Shown: positions 22,150 through 30,673 of the stretch, one piece after another
Layout of the letters: each line of letters begins with the position of its first letter
Numbering within the stretch: position 1 is the first letter of the stretch
Assembly (NCBI GenBank): GCA_016703325.1
Contig: JADJCH010000059.1
Coordinates: 1 to 41,097 of the forward strand
DNA length: 41,097 nucleotides
DNA from: Burkholderiales bacterium
GTDB taxonomy: Bacteria; Pseudomonadota; Gammaproteobacteria; Burkholderiales; Burkholderiaceae_C
Direction: 5' to 3'
Made by a program: the position numbers and the translations under genes
The notes under the pieces: generated by a model
What the model saw: the letters and a program-made list of their open reading frames with translations, nothing else
What the model was told of the DNA's origin: nothing
The model's database searches: none

Positions 22150-22557
22150 ATGTTGATCCTGGACAGCAACACGGTCAGTTATTACTTCCGCGGCGATCCG
22201 CAGGTGGTGCCGCGGCTGCAGTCGCTGCGGCCGGCGGAGGTGGGTGTGCCGGCCATCGTCGAATACGAACTGCGCTACGGGCTGCTGCGCCTGCCTGATG
22301 AAGCGTCGGCCCCGCGGCTCGCGGCTTTGACGCAGCTCCTGCGGCCGATGCGCATCCTGCCCTTCGACAGCGAGTGTGCGGCCCAGGCCGCACGGATCCG
22401 CCACCAACTGGAGGCGGCCGGCACCCCGATCGGCCCCCACGACACGCTGATCGCCGCCACGGCGCTGCGCCATCAGGCCACGCTGGTGACGCGCAACGTG
22501 CGCGAGTTCGCGCGCGTGCCCGGGCTGGAGTGGGTGAACTGGCACGAGGCGGGTTGA
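22150..22557 (+). CDS. vapC: VapC-type PIN-domain ribonuclease toxin
   Basis: A 135-residue PIN-domain toxin. Acidic residues expected to bind Mg2+ are present: Asp5 in MLILDSNTVSYYFRG, Glu40 in AIVEYELRYGL, Asp98 in IGPHDTLIAATALRH, and a fourth acidic position in TRNVREF. VapC enzymes cut tRNA or rRNA at a single site and arrest growth; the target here cannot be read. All catalytic positions look intact, so this module is probably active. It is followed 28 nt later by yhcG on the same strand, which may share its transcript. Confidence 0.9.
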   Translation: MLILDSNTVSYYFRGDPQVVPRLQSLRPAEVGVPAIVEYELRYGLLRLPDEASAPRLAALTQLLRPMRILPFDSECAAQAARIRHQLEAAGTPIGPHDTLIAATALRHQATLVTRNVREFARVPGLEWVNWHEAG

Positions 22558-22585
22558 TGGTGAGCGCGCACAGGGAGACCGAAGC

Positions 22586-23644
22586 ATGAGTGACCAACCC
22601 GCCGGGCTGATGCCCACCCCCGCCGGCTATGCCGACTGGCTGGCCGACCTGAAGGGGCGCATCCACAGCGCCCAGCAGCGCGCTACGCTGGCGGTCAACC
22701 GCGAGCTGCTGCTGCTGTATTGGCAGATCGGCCGGGACATCCTCGAACGCCAGGCCGCGCAGGGCTGGGGTGCGAAGGTGATCGACCGGCTGGCGCAGGA
22801 CCTGCGCAGTGCTTTTCCGGATATGAAGGGGTTTTCGCGTGCCAACCTGATGTACATGCGCGCGTTTGCCGGTGCCTGGCCGGAGATCGAAATCGTCCAA
22901 CAGACTGTTGGACGATTGCCGTGGGGCCACAACCTTGTGCTGCTCACCCGCCTGAAAGAGGTGCAACAGCGCCTGGCGTATGCCCACGCGGCGCTGCAGC
23001 ACGGCTGGTCCCGCAACGTTCTGGAGATGCACATCGAAACCCGCCGGCTGGAGCGTGGCGGCCAGGCGATCACCAATTTCGAGGACCGCCTGCCCAAGCC
23101 GCAATCCGACCTGGCGCGCGAATCGCTGAAAGACCCGTACCGGTTCGACTTCCTGGGCCTGGATGACGAAGCACACGAACGCGAGATCGAGCATGCACTG
23201 GTTCGGCACGTCACCGAGTTCCTGTTGGAGTTGGGAGCGGGCTTCGCCTTCGTCGGCAGGCAGGTCCAACTGAACGTTGGCGGCGACGACTTCTTCATCG
23301 ATCTTTTGTTCTACCACCTCAAGCTGCGCTCCTACGTGGTGATCGAACTGAAGGGCGGCAAGTTCAAGCCCGAGCACCTGGGCCAGTTGGGCTTCTACCT
23401 GACGGCCGTGGACCGGCAGGTGAAAAGCGAAAACGACAACGCCACCATCGGCCTGCTGTTGTGCAAGAGCAAGAACAAGGTGGTGGCGGAATATGCACTG
23501 GGCGACAGGTCACAGCCCATGGGCATTGCCGAATACAAGTTGCTGGAGTCTCTGCCCGCCGAGTTGCAGACCAGCCTGCCAAGCATCGAGCAGATCGAGC
23601 GCGAGCTGGCCGGCCCCGACGATGAGGGCGCGGCGCCTGGGTGA
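22586..23644 (+). CDS. yhcG: YhcG family PD-(D/E)XK nuclease (DUF1016)
   Basis: A 352-residue protein of the YhcG/DUF1016 family: an N-terminal helical domain (residues ~15-160: LKGRIHSAQQRATLAVNRELLLLYWQIGRDILERQ, GFSRANLMYMRAFAGAWP, LPWGHNLVLLTRLK) and a C-terminal PD-(D/E)XK nuclease domain (~175-330). Likely catalytic residues are Asp239 in FFIDLLFYH and Glu254-x-Lys256 in VVIELKGGKF; the Gln of GQLGFYLTAVD is also conserved. The family resembles Holliday-junction resolvases and is often found in mobile and defence regions; the substrate is not established. GGGAGA precedes the ATG. A perfect 27-nt palindrome lies inside the coding sequence (22891-22917). Confidence 0.9.
   Translation: MSDQPAGLMPTPAGYADWLADLKGRIHSAQQRATLAVNRELLLLYWQIGRDILERQAAQGWGAKVIDRLAQDLRSAFPDMKGFSRANLMYMRAFAGAWPEIEIVQQTVGRLPWGHNLVLLTRLKEVQQRLAYAHAALQHGWSRNVLEMHIETRRLERGGQAITNFEDRLPKPQSDLARESLKDPYRFDFLGLDDEAHEREIEHALVRHVTEFLLELGAGFAFVGRQVQLNVGGDDFFIDLLFYHLKLRSYVVIELKGGKFKPEHLGQLGFYLTAVDRQVKSENDNATIGLLLCKSKNKVVAEYALGDRSQPMGIAEYKLLESLPAELQTSLPSIEQIERELAGPDDEGAAPG
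22891..22917. repeat. perfect palindrome inside yhcG
   Basis: AATCGTCCAACAG (22891-22903) and CTGTTGGACGATT (22905-22917) are exact reverse complements separated by a single A. They encode IVQQTVGRL in the loop before the conserved LPWGHN of YhcG. Confidence 0.9.
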
Positions 23645-23666
23645 GGCGGCCGGTCGGCCGGCCGCC
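23645..23666 (+). terminator. stem-loop directly after yhcG
   Basis: GGCGGCCGG (23645-23653), loop TCGG, and CCGGCCGCC (23658-23666) form a 9-bp perfect GC stem starting right after the yhcG stop codon. No T-run follows, so it may be a 3'-end stabiliser or a weak or Rho-assisted terminator. Confidence 0.45.
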
Positions 23667-23763
23667 TGAGCCATCGCTGTGAGCGGCCGCCTCTGCCGCG
23701 CGGGAGACAGCGTCGATCAGGTCGTCCGGCCCACAATCGACCTCCCTTCCCAAGGAGACACCG

Positions 23764-24945
23764 ATGTCCGACGCCTTCATCGTCACCGCCCTGCGCACCG
23801 CGGGTGGCAAACGCAAGGGCCGCCTGAGCAGCTGGCATCCGGTGGATCTGTCGGCGGCGGTGATCGATGCGCTGGTGGCGCGCAGCGGGGTGGACCCGGC
23901 GGCCATTGACGACGTGATATGGGGCTGCGTCGGGCAGGCGGGGGAGCAGTCGAGCAACGTGGCGCGCAATGCGGTGCTGGCGTCGGGGTTGCCGGAGTCG
24001 GTGCCCGCGACGTCGATCGACCGGCAGTGCGGCTCCTCGCAGCAGGCGTTGCACTTCGCGGCGCAGGCGGTGATGTCCGGGACGATGGACATCGTCATCG
24101 CCGGCGGGGTGGAGTCGATGACGCGGGTGCCGATGTTCACGCCCGGCACGCTGGCCGAGCAGGCCGGGCTGGGCACCTGCCTGAGCCCGGGGATGCGGGC
24201 GCGTTATGGCGACGTGGCCTTCAGCCAGTTTGCCGGGGCCGAGGCGCTGGCGCGCAAACACGGGCTGACGCGCGACGACCTGGACGCCTTCGCGCTGCTG
24301 AGCCACCAGCGCGCCATCGCGGCGACGCAGGCCGGGCGGTTCAGCGATGAGATCCTGGCGCTGCCGGTGCGCTTCCAGGATGGCTCCACCAACGGCGAGC
24401 TGCACACGGTGGATGAGGGCATCCGCTTCGACGTGACGCTGGAGGCGATCGCGTCCGTCAAGCTGCTGCAGCCCGGCGGCGTGATCAGCGCGGCCAACGC
24501 CAGCCAGATCTGCGACGGCGCCAGCGGCCTGCTGGTGGTCAACGAGCGCGGCCTGAAGACGCTGGGTGTGGCGCCGCTGGCGCGCATCCACCACCTGCAG
24601 GTGCGCGGCGGCGATCCGGTGATCATGCTGGAGGCACCGCTGGCGGCCACCGGGCTGGCGCTGCGGCGGGCGGGGCTGCGCATCGAGGACATCGACCTCT
24701 ACGAGGTCAACGAGGCCTTTGCCTCGGTGCCGCTGGCCTGGCTGAAGGCGCTGGGGGCCAATGGGGCCCGGCTGAACGTGAACGGTGGCGCGATCGCGCT
24801 GGGCCACCCGCTGGGCGGCTCGGGCGCGAAGCTGATGACGACGCTGGTGCACGCGCTGCGCCAGCGCGGTGCTCGCTACGGGCTGCAGACGATGTGCGAG
24901 GGCGGCGGCATGGCGAACGTGACCATCGTCGAGCGGTTGTCCTGA
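23764..24945 (+). CDS. acetyl-CoA C-acyltransferase (thiolase)
   Basis: A 393-residue thiolase that condenses two acetyl-CoA or splits beta-ketoacyl-CoA. The nucleophilic Cys89 is in DRQCGSSQQALHFAAQ, the loop IDLYEVNEAFASVPLAW holds the NEAF motif, His348 is in ALGHPLGGSGAKLM, and the second active Cys378 is in TMCEGGGMANVTIVE. The N-terminal IVTALRTAGGKRKGRLS is typical. Length fits the family (~390-395). AAGGAG precedes the ATG. It stands alone: upstream is the yhcG hairpin and downstream is a convergent signalling gene. Whether it is biosynthetic or a beta-oxidation thiolase cannot be decided; it could serve the acyl-CoA cluster at the right end. Confidence 0.9.
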   Translation: MSDAFIVTALRTAGGKRKGRLSSWHPVDLSAAVIDALVARSGVDPAAIDDVIWGCVGQAGEQSSNVARNAVLASGLPESVPATSIDRQCGSSQQALHFAAQAVMSGTMDIVIAGGVESMTRVPMFTPGTLAEQAGLGTCLSPGMRARYGDVAFSQFAGAEALARKHGLTRDDLDAFALLSHQRAIAATQAGRFSDEILALPVRFQDGSTNGELHTVDEGIRFDVTLEAIASVKLLQPGGVISAANASQICDGASGLLVVNERGLKTLGVAPLARIHHLQVRGGDPVIMLEAPLAATGLALRRAGLRIEDIDLYEVNEAFASVPLAWLKALGANGARLNVNGGAIALGHPLGGSGAKLMTTLVHALRQRGARYGLQTMCEGGGMANVTIVERLS

Positions 24946-24950
24946 GGCGA

Positions 24951-24967
24951 CCCGGCGGGTGGCCGGG
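24951..24967. terminator. small hairpin between convergent genes
   Basis: CCCGGC (24951-24956), loop GGGTG, GCCGGG (24962-24967) lies in the 37-nt gap between the thiolase and the convergent GGDEF-EAL gene. It could act on both strands. There is no T-run, so the assignment is tentative. Confidence 0.35.
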
Positions 24968-24982
24968 CCCCAGGCAGTCGCG

Positions 24983-27900
24983 TCAGGCGGGCGCCTTCGC
25001 GGCGATCCACTCCAGGATCTGCTCGGCCGGCGCCGGCCGGTGGAAGTGGTAGCCCTGAAAGAAGTCGCAGCCCAGGCCGTCCAGGATGGCGAACTGCTCC
25101 GAGGTTTCCACGCCCTCGGCCAGCACCTCCAGCTTGAACACCTGCGCCATGGCGATGATGGTGGCGGCGATCTGGCGGTCGTTGGCGTCGTCGGCCAGGC
25201 CGCGCACGAAGCTCTGGTCGATCTTGAGCTTGTCGATCGGGAAACGCTTCAGGTAGGCCAGGGAGGAGTAGCCGGTACCGAAGTCGTCGATCGCCAGCCG
25301 CAGGCCCAGGCCTTTGAGCGCCTGCAACAGGGTGATGGCCTGTTCTGCCTGGTCCATGAACATGCTCTCGGTCAGCTCCAGCTCCAGGCAGTGGGCCGGC
25401 AGGCCGGTGTCGGCCAACGCCTGGCGCACCGTGTCGACCAGGTCGCCGGCGTGGAACTGGCGCGCCGACAGGTTCACCGCCATCACCCGCTGCGGTTGCC
25501 CGGCGTCGATCCAGGCGCGGCCCTGCCGGCAGGCCTCGCGCAGCACCCACTCACCCAGCGGCACGATCAGCCCGGTGTCTTCGGCGATCGGGATGAAGCG
25601 GCCCGGAGGCACCAGCGGTTTGCCGGGAGGTTGCCAGCGCACCAGCGCTTCCACCCCGGCCACACCCCCCCTGGAGTCGATGAGCGGCTGGTAGTGCAGC
25701 AGGAACTCGCCGTTGACCAGGGCGTGGCGCAGCCGGGTTTCCAGCTCCATGCGTTCGCTGGCTGCTGCGCTCAGCGCAGCGGTGTGGAAGCGCAGGGTGT
25801 TGCGCCCGCTTTGTTTGGCCAGGTACATGGCCATGTCGGCGTGCTGGATCAGCTCGGTGACGCTGCGGGCGTCCGCAGGGTACAGGCTGATGCCGATGCT
25901 CATGCCGATGAAGATCTCCTGCCCCCCGGCGAGCTGGAAGGGGGTCGCCAGGGCGTCGATCAGCGCCTGCGCCACGGTGGCGGCCTGGCCGGGCGTGTGG
26001 ATGGATTCCAGCACCAGCAGGAATTCGTCGCCCCCCAGCCGGGCCAGCGTGTCCTCCTCGCGCAGCCGGGACGACAGACGGCTGGCCAGCAGGGTCAGCA
26101 GCTCGTCGCCCACCGGATGGCCCAGGCTGTCGTTGACGTTCTTGAAGCGGTCCAGGTCCAGGTAGAGCACCGCCACCTGCTGCGCATGGCGTTCGGCCCG
26201 ATCGACGGCGTGCTGCAGACGCGACAGCACGAGCAGCCGATTGGGCAGGCCGGTGAGCGGGTCGTGGTGCGCCAGGTGCTGCAGCCTTTCCTCGGACTGT
26301 CGCAACTGGCTGATGTCGGTGAACACCGCCACGTAGGCCCGTGGCAGCCCGTTGAAGTCCGGTACTGCGCTGATGGACAGCCACTCCGGAAAGATCTCGC
26401 CGGTCTTGCGGCGGTTCCAGACCTCGCCCTGCCAGTATCCGGCTGCGACCAGGTGGTGCCACATGTTCTGGTAAAAGGCCTCGTCGTGACGGCCGGACTT
26501 CACCAGGCTGGGGTTGCGGCCCAGCACCTCTTCGGCGCTGTAGCCGGTGATGTCGGTGAAGGCTCTGTTGACCGCCAGGATGCGCGGCGTCAGGTCGGTG
26601 ATCACCACGCCGTCGCGGGTGGCCTCGAAGAAGGCAGAGGCCTGCTGCAGCGCTTCGGTCGCGCGCACCTTCTGCACCGCCAGGGCAGCGAGGCGGGAGA
26701 ACTCCTCCACCAGTTCCTGATCGGCTTTGGAAGGCTCACCCGGCTCGTGCCGGTAGATGCCGAAGGTGCCCAGCACCTTGCCGGCCTCATCTCGAAAGGG
26801 CAGCGACCAGCAGGCCCGCAGACCGGCTCGGCGGGCCAGGTCACGCCAGTCCTGCCAGTAGGGGTGGGTGTCGATGTCGCCGACGATCACCGTCTCGCCC
26901 CGCCAGGCCGCGGTGCCGCAGCTGCCCTGGCCTTCTCCGGGCACCAGGCACTGCACGGCCGCGTTGTACTCCTCGGGCAGGCTCGGCGCAGCGCCGTTGA
27001 TCAGGCAGCCCCGGCGCTCGTCGAGCAACTGGATGGACACCTTCTGGCTGGGATCGATGGCCTCCAGCCGCAGGGCGATGTCCTCCAGGATGACCGGCAG
27101 GGCCTGCCCGGCCACCAGTTGATCCAGCACCGCATTGCGGGCGCGGCGCAGCGCCTGGTCGCGGTGCGGTTCGCTGATGTCGACCCAGGCGCCCACCGCC
27201 TCGACCGGCTGCCCTTGGGCATCGCGGCTCAGGTGCAGTTCGTCGCGGATCCACAGCGTGCGGCCGTGTGCGTCGTTGAACCGGTATTCGTGGGTCAGTT
27301 GCCCCTGCTCCGCCAGGTTCCGCATGCCTTGCAGGACCTGATCCCGGTCCTCCGGGTGCAGGTGGTTCAGCCACCATCGCGGCTGCAGCGCCTGGGCGGG
27401 GGTGAAACCCAGCAGCCGCTCGATGTTGTCGCTCACCCAGTCGGTGCGGGGCGGGCCGCTGTCGAAGCGCAGGCTGTAGAGGATGGTCGGGCTGGCGGCG
27501 ATCAGGTGCGACAGCCGCCGGCTGGTGCGCTTCAGCGCCGCGCTCTCCCGCGCCAGATGTGCCCGCTGGTGGGCCTTCTCCAGCGTGGCCGCCACCTCGT
27601 AGAGCCAGCCCTCGTGTTTGGAGAGGTAATCGTCCACCCCCAGGCGCAGCGCGGCGGCGGCCACCTCCTCGCTGCCGTGGCCGGTGATCAGCACGATCGG
27701 CAGGTTCAGCGCGCGCTCTTCGCGCAGCAGCTTGGTCAGCTCCAGCCCATCCATGCCGGGCAGGCGGTAGTCCACCAGCAGCACGTCGAAGGCGGCCGGC
27801 TCCGCGGGGCCTGCGGGCAGCTGAGCCAATGCCTGAACCGCATCGGGCACGCTGACCACGCGGATGTGCGGCACATGCTGGGCCAGGTGCCGGCGCATCA

Positions 27901-28390
27901 GGTCGACGTCGAAGCGGTTGGGGTCCACCTGCAGCACCCGCAGTGGACGGCTGCCCCGCTCCGTGCGCTGACGCACCCGCTCCCGAACGGCCAACAGGCT
28001 GCGCGGCAGCCGTTCCAGGTAGTCGTCGCGTTTGACCAGGTAGTCGTCCGCACCGGCCTTGAGGGCGGCAATCGCGGCCTCCTGGTCGCCCGAGCCGGTC
28101 AGGATCACGACGGCCAGCGGCAGCTGGGCGTTGCGCACCCAGGTCAGCACGTCCAGGCCGCTCCCGTCGGGCAGGGACAGATCGGTCAGCACCAGGTCGT
28201 AAACACCGGGCTGGTTGAGCCTTTGCAGCCCTTCGGCGATGGTGGTGGCCACATCGACCTCGATGCCCACCGACGCGCGTGCCAGGGCTCGCCGGGCGAG
28301 GTCCGCATCGAAGGCCGAGTCTTCGATGTAGAGCACCCGCATCGACACGGGCGGACGTTCGGGTGCCGGTGGGTCAGCGCGGTCGTTCAT
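24983..28390 (-). CDS. REC-REC-PAS-GAF-PAS-GGDEF-EAL c-di-GMP signalling protein
   Basis: A 1135-residue cytoplasmic protein. Domains in order: receiver 1 (~17-135; phospho-acceptor Asp in DLVLTDLSLPDGSG, Lys in ADDYLVK), receiver 2 (~148-268; LLVDYRLPGMDGLE, VDDYLSK), PAS (~290-410), GAF (~430-570), PAS (~585-700; TDITGYSAEEVLGRNPS), GGDEF (~705-870; HHDPLTGLPNR, then RLGGDEFLL with the intact motif near residue 787) and EAL (~880-1130; GVEALVRW, NLSARQF, ELTES, IDDFGTGYSS, KIDQSFV, AEGVET). Both the cyclase and phosphodiesterase motifs are complete, so it may make and break c-di-GMP under control of the upstream kinase. The ATG at 28390 overlaps the preceding receiver gene by 17 nt; receiver similarity starts at its residue 17. 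Confidence 0.93.
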   Translation of the reverse strand: MNDRADPPAPERPPVSMRVLYIEDSAFDADLARRALARASVGIEVDVATTIAEGLQRLNQPGVYDLVLTDLSLPDGSGLDVLTWVRNAQLPLAVVILTGSGDQEAAIAALKAGADDYLVKRDDYLERLPRSLLAVRERVRQRTERGSRPLRVLQVDPNRFDVDLMRRHLAQHVPHIRVVSVPDAVQALAQLPAGPAEPAAFDVLLVDYRLPGMDGLELTKLLREERALNLPIVLITGHGSEEVAAAALRLGVDDYLSKHEGWLYEVAATLEKAHQRAHLARESAALKRTSRRLSHLIAASPTILYSLRFDSGPPRTDWVSDNIERLLGFTPAQALQPRWWLNHLHPEDRDQVLQGMRNLAEQGQLTHEYRFNDAHGRTLWIRDELHLSRDAQGQPVEAVGAWVDISEPHRDQALRRARNAVLDQLVAGQALPVILEDIALRLEAIDPSQKVSIQLLDERRGCLINGAAPSLPEEYNAAVQCLVPGEGQGSCGTAAWRGETVIVGDIDTHPYWQDWRDLARRAGLRACWSLPFRDEAGKVLGTFGIYRHEPGEPSKADQELVEEFSRLAALAVQKVRATEALQQASAFFEATRDGVVITDLTPRILAVNRAFTDITGYSAEEVLGRNPSLVKSGRHDEAFYQNMWHHLVAAGYWQGEVWNRRKTGEIFPEWLSISAVPDFNGLPRAYVAVFTDISQLRQSEERLQHLAHHDPLTGLPNRLLVLSRLQHAVDRAERHAQQVAVLYLDLDRFKNVNDSLGHPVGDELLTLLASRLSSRLREEDTLARLGGDEFLLVLESIHTPGQAATVAQALIDALATPFQLAGGQEIFIGMSIGISLYPADARSVTELIQHADMAMYLAKQSGRNTLRFHTAALSAAASERMELETRLRHALVNGEFLLHYQPLIDSRGGVAGVEALVRWQPPGKPLVPPGRFIPIAEDTGLIVPLGEWVLREACRQGRAWIDAGQPQRVMAVNLSARQFHAGDLVDTVRQALADTGLPAHCLELELTESMFMDQAEQAITLLQALKGLGLRLAIDDFGTGYSSLAYLKRFPIDKLKIDQSFVRGLADDANDRQIAATIIAMAQVFKLEVLAEGVETSEQFAILDGLGCDFFQGYHFHRPAPAEQILEWIAAKAPA

Positions 28391-28799
28391 TGGTGACGCA
28401 CCAGTAGAGCTTGATCTGCCGCGCCACTTCCATGAAGGCCTCGAACTCCACCGGCTTGACGATGTAGGAATTGGCGCCGAGTTCGTAGGCCGCAAGGATG
28501 TCGCGGTCCTCCTTGGAGGTGGTCAGCACCACCACCGGCACACGCCGTGTGAGTGGGTTGGACTTCAGGGCCTCCAGCACCGTCAGCCCGTCCACACGGG
28601 GCAGGTTCAGGTCCAGCAGGATCACTGCCGGCAGGGGTTCGCCGGCTTCCCAGCGGGCCATCCAGCCCAGCGCCTCCTCACCGTCGCGGGCCACCTGCAC
28701 CGGATTGGCCAGGTGGTGCCGCTGGAAGGCACGCAGCGTCAGGTCGACATCGACCGGACTGTCTTCCACCAGGAGGATGGGCGGGTTGGAGGGACTCAT
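28374..28799 (-). CDS. single-domain response regulator (CheY/Rcp1-like)
   Basis: A 141-residue stand-alone receiver. The acidic pocket is VEDSPVDVDL, the phospho-acceptor is Asp63 in AVILLDLNLPRVDGL, then VVVLTTSKEDRD gives the conserved Thr/Ser and Lys115 is in NSYIVKPVEF. The VEDSPxDxxL form and the long alpha4-beta5 region are typical of Rcp1-type regulators that pair with phytochrome-like kinases. Its ATG overlaps the kinase stop codon (ATGA), so the two are translationally coupled, and its 3' end overlaps the REC-GGDEF-EAL gene. It probably relays phosphate from the kinase, perhaps as a shuttle or sink beside the two receivers of the next protein. Confidence 0.92.
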   Translation of the reverse strand: MSPSNPPILLVEDSPVDVDLTLRAFQRHHLANPVQVARDGEEALGWMARWEAGEPLPAVILLDLNLPRVDGLTVLEALKSNPLTRRVPVVVLTTSKEDRDILAAYELGANSYIVKPVEFEAFMEVARQIKLYWCVTNERPR

Positions 28800-30673
28800 G
28801 ATGGGCTCCTTGCCAGCGGCAGTTCCAGGTGGAAGCTGGCGCCCTGGCCGGGCGCGCTTTGGGCCCAGACCCGCCCACCCATGCGGTCCATCGCCTTCTT
28901 CACCAGCGCCAGGCCGACGCCGGTGCCCGGGTAGTCCTCCACCCGCTGCAGGCGCTGGAAGATCTCGAAGATGCGATCGTGGTATTTCATGTCAAACCCA
29001 ATCCCATTGTCGGTCACCGACAGCTCCACGCCGATGTCGCTGCGGCGGGCGGTGAGGGTGATGCGTGGCGCAGGGGCGTGAGCGGTGAATTTGATGGCGT
29101 TTTCCAGCAGGTTTCGCAGCACCATTTCCAGCCCGTCCCGGTCGGCCTGGACTTTCAGCGGGGCGATGTCCAGCTGCAGCTCGACGGGGCCCGCTGCCAT
29201 CTCCTTCGCGCGCTCGGCGACCACCTGGGCCACCAGGTCGGCCAGATCCACCGGTTCGCGGGCCAGCTGGCGGCGCTCCATGCGCGAGTAGGCCAGCAGG
29301 TCGTCGATCAGCTCGCCCATGCGCGCCACCCCGGCGCGGATGTTGCCGATGAACAGCCGCCCTTCGTCGCCCAGCTGGCTGCCGTAGTCCTCCAAAAGGA
29401 AGCGGCTGTAGCCTTCCACACCGCGCAGCGGCGCCTTCAGGTCGTGGGACACCGAGTAGACAAAACTCTCCAGCGACTGGTTCAGCGCGGCCAGCTCCCG
29501 GGTGCGCTCCGTGACCCGGGTTTCCAGCGTGGCGTTGAGGGCCTGCATTTGCTCCAGCGCCTGGGCCTGGGCCTGGGCCAAGGCCGCCGTGCTCAGTCGC
29601 AGCTGCTTCTCGGCCTCGCGGGCGGCGGTGATGTCGACAAAGGTCGTCAGCAGCCCTTGATCCATCGGGTGCCGGGAAATCTGCACCGTCAGTTCACGGC
29701 CGTTTGCGGCGAGGACGCGGTGTTCGGCCGCTGCCTCGGCAATGAATGGGGGTGGCCGACCCTGCTGCTGCATTTCCCAGAGCCGACGGAGTTCGTTCCG
29801 ATAGGCTTCGTCCGGATGGGGCAGCCGCCACCAGTCGTCGATGTGGCGCAGGTCGTTCGAGCCATAACCGAACAGGGCAGTGAACTGGTGGTTCAACGAA
29901 AGAATTCTGCCGTCCCAGGCCACCAGCCCCATCGCCACCGGCGCATCGTCAAACAGCTGCTGCGCGCGGGCCTCGCTGGCCAGCAGGGCGGCGTGGCTGG
30001 CGTCGAGTGCCTGCAGGCGCAGGCGGCTGCGTTCACGCGAGCGCAGCAGGGCGTCGCTGACCCAGCTGATGATCACGCCGCTGGCCAGCAGCATGGCCCA
30101 CTGAAAGCGGTCATGGGGGTGATCGATCGCCAGCATCCCGACGGGCTCGAGCACGAACACTCCGGACAACACGGCCGCCAGCGCCGTGGCCAGCAGCCCC
30201 GGGCCCATCCCGCCCAGCAGGGCCGCCAGACTGATCGGCAGGGTGTAGAGCACCAGCATGGCCCGCCCCTGCGCACCATCGTCGATGAGCCAGCGGATCA
30301 GCAGCATGCCCAGCACCAGCGCAGACCCGAGCAGGTAAGGCAGCCAGGTGGGCCAGTCCTGCGGCAGCCCCCGGGCGATGGGGTCATGGACGACGCCGGA
30401 TGACGCCGGCGCCCGCTCCGGCACACCCCGCAGGGCCATGTAGAAGGCCAGCGCGCTGACAAAGACAAAGAACACGCCCTTGGCGGTGGACAGCCGCACC
30501 ATGGCTTCCACACCCACGGCGGCAGACAGCAACTGGTCGGAGAGGAAGATCCAGGCCAGCGCCAGCACCGCGTAGCCCAGTGCCACCTGGGTGATGTAGC
30601 GCTGCCGGTGCAGGGCGCGGGAGGTGGCCTGCGCCGGGAGATCGGCGGGCCGGGGGGCCGGTGACGGGCTCAA
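28796..30673 (-). CDS. membrane sensor histidine kinase (TM-DUF4118-like-PAS-HisKA-HATPase)
   Basis: A 625-residue sensor kinase. About six membrane helices occupy the first ~220 residues: ITQVALGYAVLALAWIFLSDQLL, STAKGVFFVFVSALAFYMAL, LPYLLGSALVLGMLLIRWLI, then the pair in LVLYTLPISLAALLGGMGPGLLATALAAVLSGVFVL (KdpD/DUF4118-like), and FQWAMLLASGVIISWVSDALL. A PAS domain follows (AQQLFDDAPVAMGLVAWDGRIL), then a coiled coil, HisKA with phospho-acceptor His410 in FVYSVSHDLKAPLRG, and HATPase with LRNLLENAIKFT, VTDNGIGFDM and PGTGVGLALVKKAMDRMGG. No ATG precedes the first helix. A TTG at 30673 preceded by GGAG seven bases upstream overlaps the lysR stop (TTGA) and is the best start. Confidence 0.9.
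   Translation of the reverse strand: MSPSPAPRPADLPAQATSRALHRQRYITQVALGYAVLALAWIFLSDQLLSAAVGVEAMVRLSTAKGVFFVFVSALAFYMALRGVPERAPASSGVVHDPIARGLPQDWPTWLPYLLGSALVLGMLLIRWLIDDGAQGRAMLVLYTLPISLAALLGGMGPGLLATALAAVLSGVFVLEPVGMLAIDHPHDRFQWAMLLASGVIISWVSDALLRSRERSRLRLQALDASHAALLASEARAQQLFDDAPVAMGLVAWDGRILSLNHQFTALFGYGSNDLRHIDDWWRLPHPDEAYRNELRRLWEMQQQGRPPPFIAEAAAEHRVLAANGRELTVQISRHPMDQGLLTTFVDITAAREAEKQLRLSTAALAQAQAQALEQMQALNATLETRVTERTRELAALNQSLESFVYSVSHDLKAPLRGVEGYSRFLLEDYGSQLGDEGRLFIGNIRAGVARMGELIDDLLAYSRMERRQLAREPVDLADLVAQVVAERAKEMAAGPVELQLDIAPLKVQADRDGLEMVLRNLLENAIKFTAHAPAPRITLTARRSDIGVELSVTDNGIGFDMKYHDRIFEIFQRLQRVEDYPGTGVGLALVKKAMDRMGGRVWAQSAPGQGASFHLELPLARSPS

Noticed and set aside
24959..28396. 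1145-codon plus-strand open frame opposite the GGDEF-EAL gene
   Set aside because: Antisense shadow caused by GC-rich codon bias. The minus strand carries seven recognised domains.
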